Origin: Saprospiraceae bacterium
GTDB lineage: Bacteria; Bacteroidota; Bacteroidia; Chitinophagales; Saprospiraceae
Direction: 5' to 3'
DNA: 64,000 nt
NCBI GenBank assembly: GCA_016714785.1
Contig: JADKCC010000002.1
Span: forward strand, 372,001 to 436,000
Below are positions 53,516 to 64,000 of this stretch, piece after piece. The notes under the pieces were generated by a model. It worked only from the letters and a program-made list of their open reading frames with translations. It had not been told where the DNA came from and did not search any database. Each line of letters starts with the position of its first letter. Position 1 is the stretch's first letter. The position numbers were made by a program, and so were the translations under genes.

Positions 53516-54994
53516 ATGAAAAGCATATTTACATTATTAATAATTAGTTTGTATCTGCAAGCAAATACACAGAATATTTCTGATGTAGTCCGATATTCAA
53601 GTATTGACCAAATTGGTACTGCAAGGACTTTAGGAGTAGGTAGTGCATTCGGTGCTATGGGTGGCGACTTTTCAGTTATCAATATCAATCCTGCGGGTAT
53701 TGCTGATTTTAGAGTGTCAGAATTTACATTTACACCTACACTAAAAGGGTACAAGACTAATGCATGGTTTAAGAATGATTCTCTAAATACGCAACGCTCC
53801 AAGGGTTCTGGACTAGGGTTAGACAATATTGGTTTTGTCATCGCATCCAATCCTGGCGGGAATTGGACAAGTTCAAATTTTGCTATAGGGTACTCTAGAA
53901 TCGCTGATTTCAGAAGAAATGTTACAATATCAGGTGAGATACCAGGGTCTATTACCACTTATTTTGCAGAACAAGCTAATGGTAAGTCTGAAGATGAGTT
54001 GGATGATTTTATAGCTTATCCAGCATACTTTACAGGAGCAATTTTTGATATTGAAAAGGATGAAAACTACGAAACTGATTTTACATTTGCGAATGAGTCA
54101 GTTAATCGGGTTCAAGATATTATACAAAAAGGAGGCATAAATGAGTTGACTTTAGGATGGGCTGGAGAGTATAAAAATCAATTAAATTTGGGCTTTTCCT
54201 TGGGTGTGCCTGTTTCTTCCTTTGAAGAACTCAAGACTTATATTGAAGACGATAAAGAAGACAAAATTGGGGCATTTGATAGATTAGAGTATATCGAAAG
54301 GCTTAACACATCAGGTGTAGGTATTAATTTTAAAGCGGGTTTTACTTACAAAATTAAAAATAAATTAAGATTAGCAGGTGCTTTTCATTCTCCAACGTGG
54401 TATCGTCTTACGGATGATTACAGCTCAACCATGGAGTATGCTTATACCGATGGACAAGGCAGACAGAGATATGATTACACATCACCAGATGGAACCTTTG
54501 AATACAAAATATCCACTCCATGGAGAGCGATAGGAAGCATTGGTACTACGTATAGGGTAGGCGAAATAAGAGGGTTTGTCAATGCGGACTTAGAATATCT
54601 GGATTATACCAATGCCAATTATAATGGTACTGCATTTATTTCAAATACAGACGAACAACGATGGACCAATGAGGTCAATAGAAACATACTTACTAAATTA
54701 GGTGCCGCTACTAATGTAAGATTAGGTACGGAGTTTGGATATAAAAATTTGCGACTGAGAGCGGGATATAGTTTTGAGCAGTCCCCATTTAATGCAGATA
54801 AAGAGAGAAATAATAAAACGTCCTTCGGAATAGGTTTTAGAGAAGATAAGTTTTTTATAGATTTAGGATTTAGAATAGCAGAAAATGCTGAGGGATACAA
54901 TCCTTATGTTGTAACGAAATCGGAGTTAGACCCTTTAGCAAATATTACTACTACTCGTACTAGGAGTTCACTAACAGTAGGGTTTAAGTTTTAA
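53516..54994 (+). CDS. Outer-membrane OmpP1/FadL/TodX-like porin
   Basis: 492 residues with a signal peptide (FTLLIISLYLQANTQ). The mature N-terminus DVVRYSSIDQIGTARTLGVGSAFGAMGGDFSVININPAGIADF has the NPAG motif typical of FadL/OmpP1 family members. The rest alternates amphipathic strands separated by polar turns and ends in an aromatic residue (LTVGFKF), as beta-barrels do. It probably transports hydrophobic substrates; such proteins in Bacteroidota are often mislabelled hemin receptors. It is a monocistronic unit between two terminators. Confidence 0.82.
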   Translation: MKSIFTLLIISLYLQANTQNISDVVRYSSIDQIGTARTLGVGSAFGAMGGDFSVININPAGIADFRVSEFTFTPTLKGYKTNAWFKNDSLNTQRSKGSGLGLDNIGFVIASNPGGNWTSSNFAIGYSRIADFRRNVTISGEIPGSITTYFAEQANGKSEDELDDFIAYPAYFTGAIFDIEKDENYETDFTFANESVNRVQDIIQKGGINELTLGWAGEYKNQLNLGFSLGVPVSSFEELKTYIEDDKEDKIGAFDRLEYIERLNTSGVGINFKAGFTYKIKNKLRLAGAFHSPTWYRLTDDYSSTMEYAYTDGQGRQRYDYTSPDGTFEYKISTPWRAIGSIGTTYRVGEIRGFVNADLEYLDYTNANYNGTAFISNTDEQRWTNEVNRNILTKLGAATNVRLGTEFGYKNLRLRAGYSFEQSPFNADKERNNKTSFGIGFREDKFFIDLGFRIAENAEGYNPYVVTKSELDPLANITTTRTRSSLTVGFKF

Positions 54995-55031
54995 ACTGTG
55001 TTGTAAATTAATTTCAAATATTATGCAGGAT

Positions 55032-55067
55032 AAAGCTATGGTGTTAGTAAAATGCCATAGCTTTTTT
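55032..55067 (+). terminator. Intrinsic terminator after the FadL-like porin gene
   Basis: AAAGCTATGG (55032-55041) pairs with CCATAGCTTT (55055-55064), 13-nt loop, T-run to 55067. Confidence 0.82.
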
Positions 55068-55070
55068 AAT

Positions 55071-55116
55071 TGTACAAAATCAAAAAATATATTATGATAC
55101 AACATAATTTTGTACA
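55071..55116. repeat. 10-bp inverted repeat, TGTACAAAAT / ATTTTGTACA
   Basis: Perfect arms 55071-55080 and 55107-55116 with a 26-bp spacer, in the upstream region of the T9SS type B gene. Confidence 0.4.
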
Positions 55117-55120
55117 TTTA

Positions 55121-55132
55121 CGTTTTAAAACG
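55121..55132. repeat. 12-bp palindrome CGTTTTAAAACG
   Basis: Perfect palindrome 45 bp upstream of the -7 element at 55177. Could be an operator. Confidence 0.35.
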
Positions 55133-55176
55133 ACAGTTTCCCTCTGCTGCTTATAATGTATTAGTAAAATAATACA

Positions 55177-55184
55177 TATATTTG
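55177..55184 (+). promoter_or_regulatory. -7 element TATATTTG of the T9SS type B gene
   Basis: Exact TAnnTTTG match followed by CG, giving a leader of about 42 nt to ATG 55233. No TTTG at -33. Confidence 0.45.
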
Positions 55185-55232
55185 CGTTTTTTTTAAATCT
55201 CATTTACTTATCAAGCAAATTCTTTGAATCTT

Positions 55233-57122
55233 ATGATATTAAGGAAATCTACATTATTAAGTCTTTTTACTTTTTTGATGTTTCAATTTATCTCCATTGG
55301 ACAGCCATTGCCTTTGGTAGAATTTAACGTATCTAGTGGCATGGGGCTCAAAGGAGATAAGGTCTGCCTTGACGTGACAGTCAATAATTTTATCAATGTC
55401 CAGTCAATACAATTGAGTTTGTCTTATAATGCGGCTTTGGTCTCGCCAGATTGCCCATTTGATTTGTCCAATTCTGCTTTGCCAAATGTTTCTAGTCAAG
55501 GTCTATTTAATTGTAATAATTCTAATAATGGGTTTGTAAAATTTGTTTGGGATAATGCACCAACAACCCTTCCAGATGGATCACTAATGTTTACTATTTG
55601 TTTTACACTAATAGGTGATGCAGGCAATATTTCGCCTGTTTTTATTAATGGACAATTGCTCGATGTAGAAATTGGGCAAGTGGATAATACTGGGAAAGAT
55701 GTAAGTACCGATGAGATTGTTTCTAATGCAGGTACGATTATGATTAAATCTAATACCTTGGCTGCATTTTTGAGTAAATGTGATGCGGATGCAAACAATG
55801 TTGCGGCAGGTGGAAGTGTGACATTTTATGCTACTGCCGGAACACCTCCATATTCTTATACGATTACTCCTGGACCTATTACAGGCAATATTGCTGCAGA
55901 TGGACAGAGAGTAACTATACCCAATATCCTTTCGGGTTTTTATACATTAAATATAACTGATGCAAGCGGTCTCCAAGTAAGTCGGATGTTCAATATGAGT
56001 GATAATAATCCAATCATGATAGATTCTTCTTTTGTTAAACCACCAAGGTGTTTTGGATCAAGAAACGGCAGTATAGAGATAAAGAGTGTGTCTGGAGGCA
56101 TAACTCCATACAAATATGATTGGTCTAATTTGGTAACGGGAATACCCAAAGTTGAAGATCTCAGGCCGGGTATTTATACCGTGACTATTACAGATTTTTC
56201 TGGATGTAGCAAGACACAAGACTTTGATCTTTCTGTAGATACATTAAAATTTAACCTAGTTCTTAAGGATTCTTCTGCCTGCTCAACTGCCAAAACAGGT
56301 ATCATCACTATCGAGAATGCAACAGGTGGTAAAAAATTTTCAAATTATGATTATGAATACTTAAATGTCAATGGTTTTGGAAATCCCAAACCTTTTACAA
56401 GTCCATTTGATATTATTAATGTAGGAGCGGGCATTAATACCATAAGAATATCCGATACCTTAGGCTGCTCGGTGGAAAAAATGATCAATGTTCCAGTTAA
56501 AAAAACAGTCAAAATAGATACAGTAGAGTTTATAGGCATATCTTGTTTTGGCAAGAGTGATGGTAGTATTAGATTAATGGCTACTCCTGGGCAAGGCTAT
56601 GGTTATATACCAAGCACAAATCTTTTAAATACTGGTAACCAAGGAGGTGTTTTTATTGCAAACAATTTGGGTCCAGGTAGCTATTCAGTTGTTGCACGGG
56701 ACAATTTAGGTTGTGCTGATACATTAAAATTTGATATGATCGAGCCTGCCCCAATAAATATCAATCCAGTAGTAGTACAGCCAGACTGTGTCAATACTGG
56801 ATCTATAACCTTAATTCCTACAGGGGGTACAGGTACCTATACTTATGCTTGGACACCCGATGTTGGAAATGTAAGCAGCCAAACTGGCTTGGCAGGAGGT
56901 CCAATCAGTGTCACAGTTAGTGATGTAAATGGGTGTAAGGAAATATATTCAACTGTACTTAATCAACAGGGTGCTCTTAATATACAGCCTACTGTAGAAA
57001 ATCAAATATCGTGTGTTGATAAAAATGACGGATCCACGCTTAATGTATTAATTAATGGAGGAAATATCCCATTTAATGTATTTTGGACCAATTCAAATGG
57101 TGATGATTTATTAATTAAATGA
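55233..57122 (+). CDS. 5' part of the frameshifted T9SS type B gene
   Basis: 629 codons: signal peptide, cohesin-like domain and several SprB-like repeats. Ends DDLLIK-stop at TGA 57120, after which traces of LTFKxLPP(G)xYTVQ appear across frames. Confidence 0.65.
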   Translation: MILRKSTLLSLFTFLMFQFISIGQPLPLVEFNVSSGMGLKGDKVCLDVTVNNFINVQSIQLSLSYNAALVSPDCPFDLSNSALPNVSSQGLFNCNNSNNGFVKFVWDNAPTTLPDGSLMFTICFTLIGDAGNISPVFINGQLLDVEIGQVDNTGKDVSTDEIVSNAGTIMIKSNTLAAFLSKCDADANNVAAGGSVTFYATAGTPPYSYTITPGPITGNIAADGQRVTIPNILSGFYTLNITDASGLQVSRMFNMSDNNPIMIDSSFVKPPRCFGSRNGSIEIKSVSGGITPYKYDWSNLVTGIPKVEDLRPGIYTVTITDFSGCSKTQDFDLSVDTLKFNLVLKDSSACSTAKTGIITIENATGGKKFSNYDYEYLNVNGFGNPKPFTSPFDIINVGAGINTIRISDTLGCSVEKMINVPVKKTVKIDTVEFIGISCFGKSDGSIRLMATPGQGYGYIPSTNLLNTGNQGGVFIANNLGPGSYSVVARDNLGCADTLKFDMIEPAPININPVVVQPDCVNTGSITLIPTGGTGTYTYAWTPDVGNVSSQTGLAGGPISVTVSDVNGCKEIYSTVLNQQGALNIQPTVENQISCVDKNDGSTLNVLINGGNIPFNVFWTNSNGDDLLIK

Positions 57123-57217
57123 CTAACATTTAAAATGTTACCACCAGAATTATACTGTTCAAATAATGACTAAAAATGGTTGTTCTAATTCGAGAACAGT
57201 CAGTGATTTGGAAGCTC

Positions 57218-58583
57218 AGAAATTACCATTATCACCCAAATAACAAATGCACCTTGTTTTGATGATTTGGGCAAGATAGAAGTCTCTGTTAGTGGAAATA
57301 GTGCTGGTTTTACTTATGAATGGAGGCTTAAAGGAGAGAGTACCGTAATCTCTACGAACAATACAATAAATGCAAAAGCAGGTATATATACAGTCAAAGC
57401 CATCAGTCCAGGAGGATGTAATTCAGAAGTAGAGGTGATGATTACTCAGCCAGCTCATGTTGAATTAGGACAACCTGATGTAATAAATAATGTAAAATGT
57501 AAAGATGGTGAAGATGGTAGTGCTGCTTATTTGAATTTGAATAAAAATTATAAGTTAATTTGGTCAGATCCGAATTACGATGGTAATTTTGTTGTGGGCA
57601 AGTCTGGAGAATATTGGGTTATTGCAATAGATACGATTAGTAAATGTTCATCAGATACAGTGAGATTTGAAATAGGAACTAAAATATTATTATCTTTAGA
57701 TCAAAATAAAACAATTATTGTAAATCCAACTTGTTACGGAGATATGGATGGATCAATAACGGTAGAAGCAACTGGAGGTGCTAATGAAGGATATAAATAT
57801 GTTTGGAGCACTGGTGCTACTCAACCTACAATATCGAATCTAAATTCTGGTCAATATATCGTTACTATCTCTGATATTAACAATTGTACTCAATCCGATA
57901 CTTTTAACCTTACACAGCCAGATAAATTAAGTGCTTTTTTAGATAAAAACAGATCCGTAGAGCTTGATTGCAACAATCAGGACAAAGGTAAGATTGCCCT
58001 ACTCACATCTGGTGGCAATCCAGGGATTAAAACGATCTCTTGGCAGTCTGGTGTAATGACAGAAAGTGGTGTTGCTGTAGAGTTATCATCGGGCACTTAT
58101 TGTGCTACTATTTCTGATAATTTCGGTTGTAAAGATACATTTTGTTACACCATGATCGCACCTAAACCATTGGAGGGAGAGATGAATATACCAGAGGAGC
58201 CTTTGTGTAATGGAGGTCAAACTTGCATTTCAGTAAAAACCATATCAGGAGGAACTGGCAACAAATATACTTTCCAGATAAATAATGGCATAAGGTATCC
58301 ACTTGATACCTGTGTAGTCGTATATGCAGGTCAATACTCAATAAATTTGATAGATTCAGCCGGATGTCAAATTGAACCCAAAATTTTATTAACCATAGAC
58401 CAACCAGACCCAATAATAGTGGACTTAGGCCCTGATCTTGAAGTACAATTAGGTCTGCCAGCTCCCTTGATCAATGTATCGATCGACTCTCCAGCAGGTG
58501 TGGATACCATATTGTGGTCGCCTATTGCGGGTATAGATTGTATTACAACTGATTGCCGAACCATAGAAGCAAGCCCCTACTGA
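57218..58583 (+). CDS. Middle part of the frameshifted T9SS type B gene
   Basis: Coding resumes around GSSEITIITQITNAPCFDDLG (from about 57215, where TTT has become TT); a TTG at 57267 is merely the first start-like codon. It contains SprB-type repeats (CKDGEDGSAAYLNL, CYGDMDGSITVEATGG, CNGGQTCISVKTISGG). Ends TIEASPY-stop because of an extra C near 58574. Confidence 0.6.
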
Positions 58584-58605
58584 AACGACCACTTATGTAG
58601 TCACA

Positions 58606-58974
58606 GTGACTGATCAAAATGGATGTACTGCCACTGATGATGTGACTGTTAAAGTCAAAAATGTGCGGAATGTCTATTTTGCCAATATTTTTACACCCAA
58701 TCGAGATGGAAATAATGATTTCTTTCAAGCAGTGACAGGTCCTGGAGTAGAACAAATCTTATCATTTGCCATTTATGATAGATGGGGCAATCGTGTTTTT
58801 GAAAAGACCAATTATATACCCGACCCAGCAGGCACAGATGGTTGGGATGGCACCTTTGGAGGCAAACGATTAGATCCTGGTGTATTTGTCTATTTTGCGA
58901 AAGCACTCTTCATTGATGGCAAAGTGATAGATTATTCTGGATCAGTAACACTCGCTGATAGAGTGAAAAACTAA
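58606..58974 (+). CDS. C-terminal sorting domain of the frameshifted T9SS type B gene
   Basis: 122 codons of the gliding-motility-associated C-terminal domain; the upstream APTETTTYVVTVTD in the same frame joins it to the preceding part. Ends ADRVKN-stop. Confidence 0.65.
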   Translation: MTDQNGCTATDDVTVKVKNVRNVYFANIFTPNRDGNNDFFQAVTGPGVEQILSFAIYDRWGNRVFEKTNYIPDPAGTDGWDGTFGGKRLDPGVFVYFAKALFIDGKVIDYSGSVTLADRVKN

Positions 58975-59107
58975 TTGTATTTGGCTGATAATCAATATAT
59001 TTTCGGTTATTTGCCAATAAGAGCAACGATTTATAGAAAATAATCTTGGTAGATACAAAATACATTTATTGTATGGTAAATGGAGGTAGCTATTTCATGC
59101 AAAATTG

Positions 59108-59138
59108 TTGCTTAAATCATTTAAAATAACTATCTTTG
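59108..59138 (+). promoter_or_regulatory. Promoter of gyrB
   Basis: TTG (59108-59110), 20-bp spacer, TATCTTTG (59131-59138) followed by CACTCC: a textbook match to the Bacteroidota -33/-7 promoter. Confidence 0.65.
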
Positions 59139-59149
59139 CACTCCAATAA

Positions 59150-61141
<1,992 letters not shown>

Positions 61142-61205
61142 TGCATCTTTGATTAAACCAATGCTTTACAGTATTGTTATTTAAATAAGGACAAACCATA
61201 AGATC

Positions 61206-61532
61206 ATGCTAAAAATTGGATTTGGTAATAGGACAAAACCTCGCACCTTTGATTTCATACCGAGATATTATGATCCGGCAAAAGAAGAATTGGAGGAGAG
61301 AATAAATAAATATAATAATACAAGTACGCCAGAAGGAGATCTCGAAAACTTAAAGAATAGAATTAGAACCAATCTGCGAATGAAGCATTATGGTGACGCA
61401 AATGTCCGATCATCAATGGTTAAAAAATCAAATGTTAGATTGTTGTACATTATTATAATTTTAGGAATTGCAGCTTATTTACTTTTAAGTTCAAATAAAA
61501 TTATTGGTCTTTTAGAAGCCTTTTCTCAGTAA
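61206..61532 (+). CDS. Small single-TM protein upstream of mutL
   Basis: 108 residues. The N-terminus has RTFDFIPRYYDPAKEELEERI, then a charged segment ending in LKNRIRTNLRMKHYG, and one C-terminal TM helix (VRLLYIIIILGIAAYLLLSS). Proteins with this FxPRYY start and a TM tail are found beside mutL in Bacteroidota. Function unknown. Gap of 64 bp after gyrB and 13 bp before mutL. Confidence 0.7.
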   Translation: MLKIGFGNRTKPRTFDFIPRYYDPAKEELEERINKYNNTSTPEGDLENLKNRIRTNLRMKHYGDANVRSSMVKKSNVRLLYIIIILGIAAYLLLSSNKIIGLLEAFSQ

Positions 61533-61545
61533 TAGAACATCACCT

Positions 61546-63396
61546 ATGGCGGATATCATCCAACTATTGCCAGACAGCATTGCCAATCAAATAGCTGCTG
61601 GAGAAGTCATTCAAAGGCCAGCGTCCGTCATTAAAGAACTGCTAGAGAATTCTATAGATGCTGGAAGCACTTTCATAAAACTGATCATCAAAGATTCTGG
61701 CAAAACGAGTATTCAAGTGATTGATGATGGCAAGGGAATGTCGGAAACAGATGCACGCATGGCATTTGAACGTCACGCTACTTCCAAAATAAAATCAGCT
61801 AATGATCTTTTCTGTATAAAGACCATGGGCTTCAGAGGGGAAGCAATGGCATCAATAGCCGCAATAGCTCATGTAGAACTTATAACAAGACAACATAAAG
61901 AAGATGTTGCAAATAGGATAGTAATAGAAGGCTCGGTAGTTACTAAACAAGAGAAAGTACAATCCATGCCTGGCACGAGCATTACAGTTAAAAACCTTTT
62001 TTATAATGTACCAGCCAGAAGGAAATTTCTAAAATCTGATCCAGTAGAACTCAAACATATCATGGACGAGTTTCATCGAGTAGCCTTGGCAAATTCAGAT
62101 ATTTATTTTACTTTTCACCACAATGGCAATGAGGTATATCATCTACCCAAAGGTAATCTTAAACAAAGAATAATAGGCGTCTGCGGCAAACATATAAATG
62201 ATAAATTGGTACCCCTCAATGAAGAGACCGAAGTGGCAACATTCACAGGATTTGCTGGCAAACCTGATGCTGCACGCAAAACACAAGGAGATCAATTCAT
62301 ATTTGTCAATAAAAGATTTATAAAAAGTAACTACCTTAACCATGCAGTAAGGGCAGCTTATGAAGACCTTTTGGCTAAAGATATGTATCCGATTTATTTT
62401 TTATTTTTGGAAATAGACCCAGCAAATATTGATATCAATGTGCACCCTACCAAAACAGAAATTAAATTTGAAGATGAAAGGTTGATATACAATTATTTGA
62501 GAGTCAGCCTGAAACATAGTTTAGGTCAATATAGTATAGGTACTATGCTTGACTTCAATGTAGATCAAAATTTTGCGTATAAATTTTCTTCGGAAGCTAG
62601 CAATAAAGGTAATTCTGATGGATTTGAAAAAGGAAGAGAGACGTATTCTATAGAAAGAGAAGCAAGATTTCGGCCAGGGCAAGAACAAGTCAAAGGTTGG
62701 GAAGATATTTACAAAAGTATGCAAGAAATAAGTATCCCAGATCAATCTTCGGCGCACATTGAGGTACAGACCATGGAGAGTGAAGCTTTCCAATTGTCGG
62801 GTGATGAAGCCTATGCTGCCAAATCTATATCATCCAAAGAACCTTACCAACTCCATGGGTCTTATATTTTACATCAAGTCAAGTCCGGGATGATGTTGAT
62901 AGATCAGCAAGCAGCTCACGAACGCATTCTCTATGAGAAATACTTCGATATGATGAAGAATGGAGAATTTTTAATGCAAAAGGAGCTTTTCCCACGTACA
63001 ATAGAACTTGAACCTGCCAAGAGTACAGTGTTAAAAAGTATTTTGGATAGAGTAAACTCTTTGGGTTTTGAAATGGAAGAGTTTGGTCACCATTCATATA
63101 TCATACATGGTACACCTTCAGGTCTAGATGCCAATATTCCTTTAGATCAACTCATAGAGAAACTTATAAATAGTTATATTGAAAATATAGAGTTTGAATT
63201 GGGAATAGAAGAAAACTTATCTAGATCTATGGCCATTTCATCAGGAATAAAAAAAGGACGCCGACTCGAAAAAGAAGAAATGACATCAATGATTGATCAG
63301 CTTTTTGCTTGCCAATTGCCATATAAAAGTCCTTCTGGAAAGAATTGTTTCATCATTATAGAACATGATGAGCTAATCAAACGTTTTAATCAGTAA
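61546..63396 (+). CDS. mutL: DNA mismatch repair protein MutL
   Basis: 616 residues. N-terminal GHKL ATPase: IAAGEVIQRPASVIKELLENSIDAG, IDDGKGM, GFRGEAMASIAAIAHVEL, FYNVPARRKFLKS and NVHPTKTEIKFEDE. A variable linker (about 330-430) leads to the C-terminal dimerisation domain. There the nuclease-type motif DQHAxxExxxxE appears as DQQAAHERILYE, with the His replaced by Gln, and FACQLPYKSPSGK stands where nuclease MutLs have a CPHGRP motif. Endonuclease activity is therefore uncertain. MutS is not in the window. Confidence 0.95.
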   Translation: MADIIQLLPDSIANQIAAGEVIQRPASVIKELLENSIDAGSTFIKLIIKDSGKTSIQVIDDGKGMSETDARMAFERHATSKIKSANDLFCIKTMGFRGEAMASIAAIAHVELITRQHKEDVANRIVIEGSVVTKQEKVQSMPGTSITVKNLFYNVPARRKFLKSDPVELKHIMDEFHRVALANSDIYFTFHHNGNEVYHLPKGNLKQRIIGVCGKHINDKLVPLNEETEVATFTGFAGKPDAARKTQGDQFIFVNKRFIKSNYLNHAVRAAYEDLLAKDMYPIYFLFLEIDPANIDINVHPTKTEIKFEDERLIYNYLRVSLKHSLGQYSIGTMLDFNVDQNFAYKFSSEASNKGNSDGFEKGRETYSIEREARFRPGQEQVKGWEDIYKSMQEISIPDQSSAHIEVQTMESEAFQLSGDEAYAAKSISSKEPYQLHGSYILHQVKSGMMLIDQQAAHERILYEKYFDMMKNGEFLMQKELFPRTIELEPAKSTVLKSILDRVNSLGFEMEEFGHHSYIIHGTPSGLDANIPLDQLIEKLINSYIENIEFELGIEENLSRSMAISSGIKKGRRLEKEEMTSMIDQLFACQLPYKSPSGKNCFIIIEHDELIKRFNQ

Positions 63397-63412
63397 ATAA
63401 TTTCATCAGTAT

Positions 63413-64000
63413 ATGATGCACAGAGTAACCGAAGTAGTAAAGAATTTGATGATTATCAATGTGATCATATTTTTTGCTGTAAAATATCTGATTCCTTATC
63501 CAGGGATCGACAGATTTTTTATGCTAGTTACCCCTGGAATGGAATTTTTAGATGGTGATATTGTTTATAAGTTCGAACCAGTCCAGATAGTTACGCACAT
63601 GTTTATGCATGGCGATGAAAAACATTTGCTATTCAATATGTTAGGACTTTATTTTTTAGGACCATGGGTTGAATCAGCATTAGGTCCCAAACGATTCTTA
63701 ATAATGTACCTAGCCTGTGGTTTTGTAGCATCAATAGCACAAGTTTTTTTCACACAAGGCATCATAGTTGGAGCTTCTGGGGCTGTTTATGGAGTTTTGG
63801 CAGCATTTGCTACTATGTTTCCCAATATGGAATTGATGCTCCTTTTTCCTCCTATACCAATCAAAGCTAAATACATGGCTATAGGTTTAATTGCAATTGG
63901 ATTATACAGTGGTTTTTCAGGAATGCAGGCTGGAATAGGCCACTTTGCTCATGTAGGTGGAGCTATTTTTGGATTTTTGCTGATCAAATACTGGAAAATG
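63413..64000 (+). CDS. Rhomboid-family intramembrane serine protease (cut by window end)
   Basis: 196 codons without a stop, running off the right edge. Six-TM rhomboid core: HMFMHGDEKHLLFNMLGLYFLG (loop 1 / helix 2 motif), catalytic Ser in GASGAVYGVLAAFAT, and catalytic His in GHFAHVGGAIFGFLLIKYW. It cleaves TM substrates within the membrane; substrates unknown. It starts 16 bp after mutL, a neighbourhood common in Bacteroidota. Confidence 0.88.
   Translation, partial: MMHRVTEVVKNLMIINVIIFFAVKYLIPYPGIDRFFMLVTPGMEFLDGDIVYKFEPVQIVTHMFMHGDEKHLLFNMLGLYFLGPWVESALGPKRFLIMYLACGFVASIAQVFFTQGIIVGASGAVYGVLAAFATMFPNMELMLLFPPIPIKAKYMAIGLIAIGLYSGFSGMQAGIGHFAHVGGAIFGFLLIKYWKM

Larger units (their letters stand above)
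55233..58974 (+). pseudogene. T9SS type B (CHU_C/gliding-motility-like) surface protein, frameshifted
   Basis: About 1,240 residues if frames are joined. It has a signal peptide (LSLFTFLMFQFISIGQ), a cohesin-like N-terminal domain (about 25-175: GLKGDKVCLDVTVNNFINVQSIQLSLSYN...FTICFTLIGDAG), a series of SprB-type repeats (PPRCFGSRNGSIEIKSVSGG, CYGDMDGSITVEATGG), and the C-terminal gliding-motility-associated domain (NIFTPNRDGNNDFF...YDRWGNRVFEK...VFVYFAKA) that serves as a type B T9SS signal. Frame is lost between about 57110 and 57215, where at least three bases are missing at two or three places, and again at about 58574 by an extra C (AAGCCCCTACT). Start ATG 55233 is preferred to TTG 55224. 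Confidence 0.75.

Overview
The window looks like chromosomal DNA of a Bacteroidota bacterium, probably of the Saprospiria/Chitinophagia side. Evidence: AT-rich DNA, -7 promoter elements of the form TAnnTTTG, a tRNA gene without encoded CCA, two giant cell-surface proteins with type IX secretion (T9SS) C-terminal domains (one type A sorting domain, one gliding-motility/CHU_C-like type B domain), a LytS/LytTR two-component pair type, a short ProS, and a gyrB - small membrane protein - mutL - rhomboid block. No phage, plasmid or CRISPR is visible.

Layout. 1-4.2 kb: an error-prone-type DNA polymerase III alpha subunit with palindromes around its promoter, and a Tat-exported cupin. 4.4-10.5 kb: secreted/lipoprotein genes, a 1023-aa propeller sensor kinase and a secreted glucosaminidase behind a sigma-54-like promoter. 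10.6-13.4 kb: three-gene proton-translocating transhydrogenase operon. 13.4-17 kb, minus strand: parE with a DUF3820 gene, a secreted protein and a YdeI-like protein. 17.2-22.4 kb: a frameshifted M1-peptidase-like protein lacking HExxH, a 3-hydroxyacyl-CoA dehydrogenase and an HtrA protease. 22.7-36.5 kb: a roughly 4,600-residue T9SS adhesin made of about 28-30 near-identical 213-bp (71-aa) Ig-like repeats with two kinds of larger modules inserted into the repeat fold; it is cut by many indels, one nonsense codon and an 86-bp extremely GC-rich block, most of which look like consensus/assembly errors in a repeat. 36.6-47.9 kb, mostly minus strand: LytTR regulator, tRNA(CAT), DUF4199 and a broken membrane protein gene, nadB, PAP2-like protein, radical SAM/SPASM protein, ferredoxin-NADP-reductase-like flavoprotein, two DinB-like proteins (one truncated) and an active-site-complete M1 peptidase. 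47.9-49.8 kb: a gene-poor decayed region with an 11-bp-period minisatellite, palindromes and an IS3-family transposase relic. 49.8-51.9 kb: proS, an SSB-tip-bearing DUF3127 protein and a small membrane protein. 52-59 kb: a low-complexity secreted protein, a FadL-like porin and a broken T9SS type B surface protein. 59.1-64 kb: gyrB, a small membrane protein, mutL and a rhomboid protease cut by the window edge.

How it fits together: housekeeping genes (dnaE-type polymerase, parE, gyrB, mutL, proS, nadB, pntAA/AB/B) are intact, whereas surface-exposed T9SS cargo and some membrane genes carry frameshifts or nonsense codons. The most unusual content is the giant repeat adhesin with nested module insertions, the enzyme-dead M1-like outer-membrane protein, the promoter-proximal palindromes of the polymerase gene, and the minisatellite/IS scar around 49 kb. 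Function calls rest on reading the translated sequences; no database search was possible.
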